43,794 nt of DNA from Planctomycetia bacterium (lineage in GTDB: Bacteria; Planctomycetota; UBA8108; SXIK01), in contig SXIK01000152.1 in NCBI GenBank assembly GCA_005772855.1, forward strand, positions 1 through 43,794, given 5' to 3'. Positions 43,676 through 43,794 of this stretch are shown in pieces (the first letter of the stretch is position 1; the number at the start of each line of letters is the position of its first letter). The notes beneath the pieces were generated by a model, which saw only the letters and a program-made list of their open reading frames with translations, did not search any database and had not been told where the DNA came from. Made by a program: the position numbers and the translations under genes.

Positions 43676-43794
43676 GAGACATTCCGAATGGGCAGAGGAA
43701 GACCATCTCAAGTCTGCTGCTCGTTTCTGCTGGTGGGGGAGGCGGACCCTCCCCCACGTCGGCCGCGACACGCGGCCTCTCCCTCCTCGGCGCC
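43659..43794. repeat. Dispersed GC-rich palindromic repeat, copy 2 (window edge)
   Basis: The first 100 bases match window positions 1-100 at 97%. The copy then lacks the divergent stretch present in copy 1, and its end (43766-43794) matches 151-175. It holds two perfect hairpins, GGCCGCG-ACA-CGCGGCC at 43761-43777 and the longer one listed separately. It directly adjoins the first codons of the dockerin fragment. The sequence may continue past the window end. Confidence 0.85.
43733..43757. repeat. Perfect 10-bp hairpin in copy 2 of the edge repeat
   Basis: GTGGGGGAGG (43733-43742), loop CGGAC, then CCTCCCCCAC (43748-43757). There is no T run next to it, so it is not a typical intrinsic terminator. 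Copy 1 has the same structure at 74-98 with one mismatch. Confidence 0.8.

Noticed and set aside
1-43794. Circular molecule suggested by matching ends
   Set aside because: The end copies differ by substitutions and by a 40-50 base indel, so they are separate repeat copies, not an assembly overlap.

Overview
The window is GC-rich bacterial DNA that most resembles a member of the Planctomycetota or a close relative. The main reasons are an adjacent pair of planctomycete-type secreted proteins (PSCyt1/PSCyt2/PSD1 cytochrome with a LamG insert, then a DUF1501 protein), a Tat-exported Gfo/Idh/MocA oxidoreductase, several genes ending in type I dockerin repeats, and weak or absent Shine-Dalgarno sites at many starts. 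Both ends of the window lie in copies of the same roughly 100-175 bp GC-rich palindromic repeat (97% identical over 100 bp). This suggests an assembly contig that broke at a dispersed repeat. No tRNA, rRNA or CRISPR array was seen.

Layout: 0.3-4.8 kb (minus) holds pyruvate carboxylase and a kelch protein. 5.2-10.1 kb (plus) holds the PSD1 and DUF1501 pair. 10.2-18.0 kb (minus) is a seven-gene catabolic and uptake cluster: a fused TctC-TctB lipoprotein/membrane subunit, TctA, an HpcH/HpaI aldolase, a D-threonine aldolase/D-serine dehydratase-like PLP enzyme, a class III aminotransferase, an amidohydrolase and a RidA protein. Three of these genes overlap by 4 bp (ATGA, GTGA). The set fits import of a carboxylate or hydroxy-amino acid and its breakdown by C-C cleavage and transamination; the substrate cannot be read from sequence.

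18.3-22.7 kb is the most unusual part. A plus-strand gene encodes a protein of about 363 aa that matches the mitochondrial pyruvate dehydrogenase kinase / branched-chain ketoacid dehydrogenase kinase family over its whole core but lacks the eukaryotic C-terminal tail. Converging on it are a zinc-ribbon protein, an FHA-GAF protein with a degenerate kinase-like C-terminus, and a helical-repeat protein. 22.8-26.7 kb (mostly plus) carries an FAH-family hydrolase, a Gfo/Idh oxidoreductase, a small hypothetical and an M20 peptidase. 26.7-34.6 kb carries a secreted M36/M4-type metallopeptidase, an SDR-like epimerase, a divergent ParB-like protein, a PstS-like lipoprotein, a two-helix K+ channel with a TrkA module, and a spore-photoproduct-lyase-family radical SAM protein.

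34.8-35.6 kb is a frameshifted glycosyltransferase-39-type remnant. 35.9-39.6 kb is a SNF2 helicase and SWIM zinc-finger pair. 39.6-43.8 kb is a decayed accessory zone: an IS4-type transposase N-terminal remnant, a vanadium-haloperoxidase-like protein with a dockerin, a dockerin plus DM13-like gene broken by an in-frame amber codon, and a dockerin fragment fused to the edge repeat.

All functional names come from reading motifs by eye. No database search was run.
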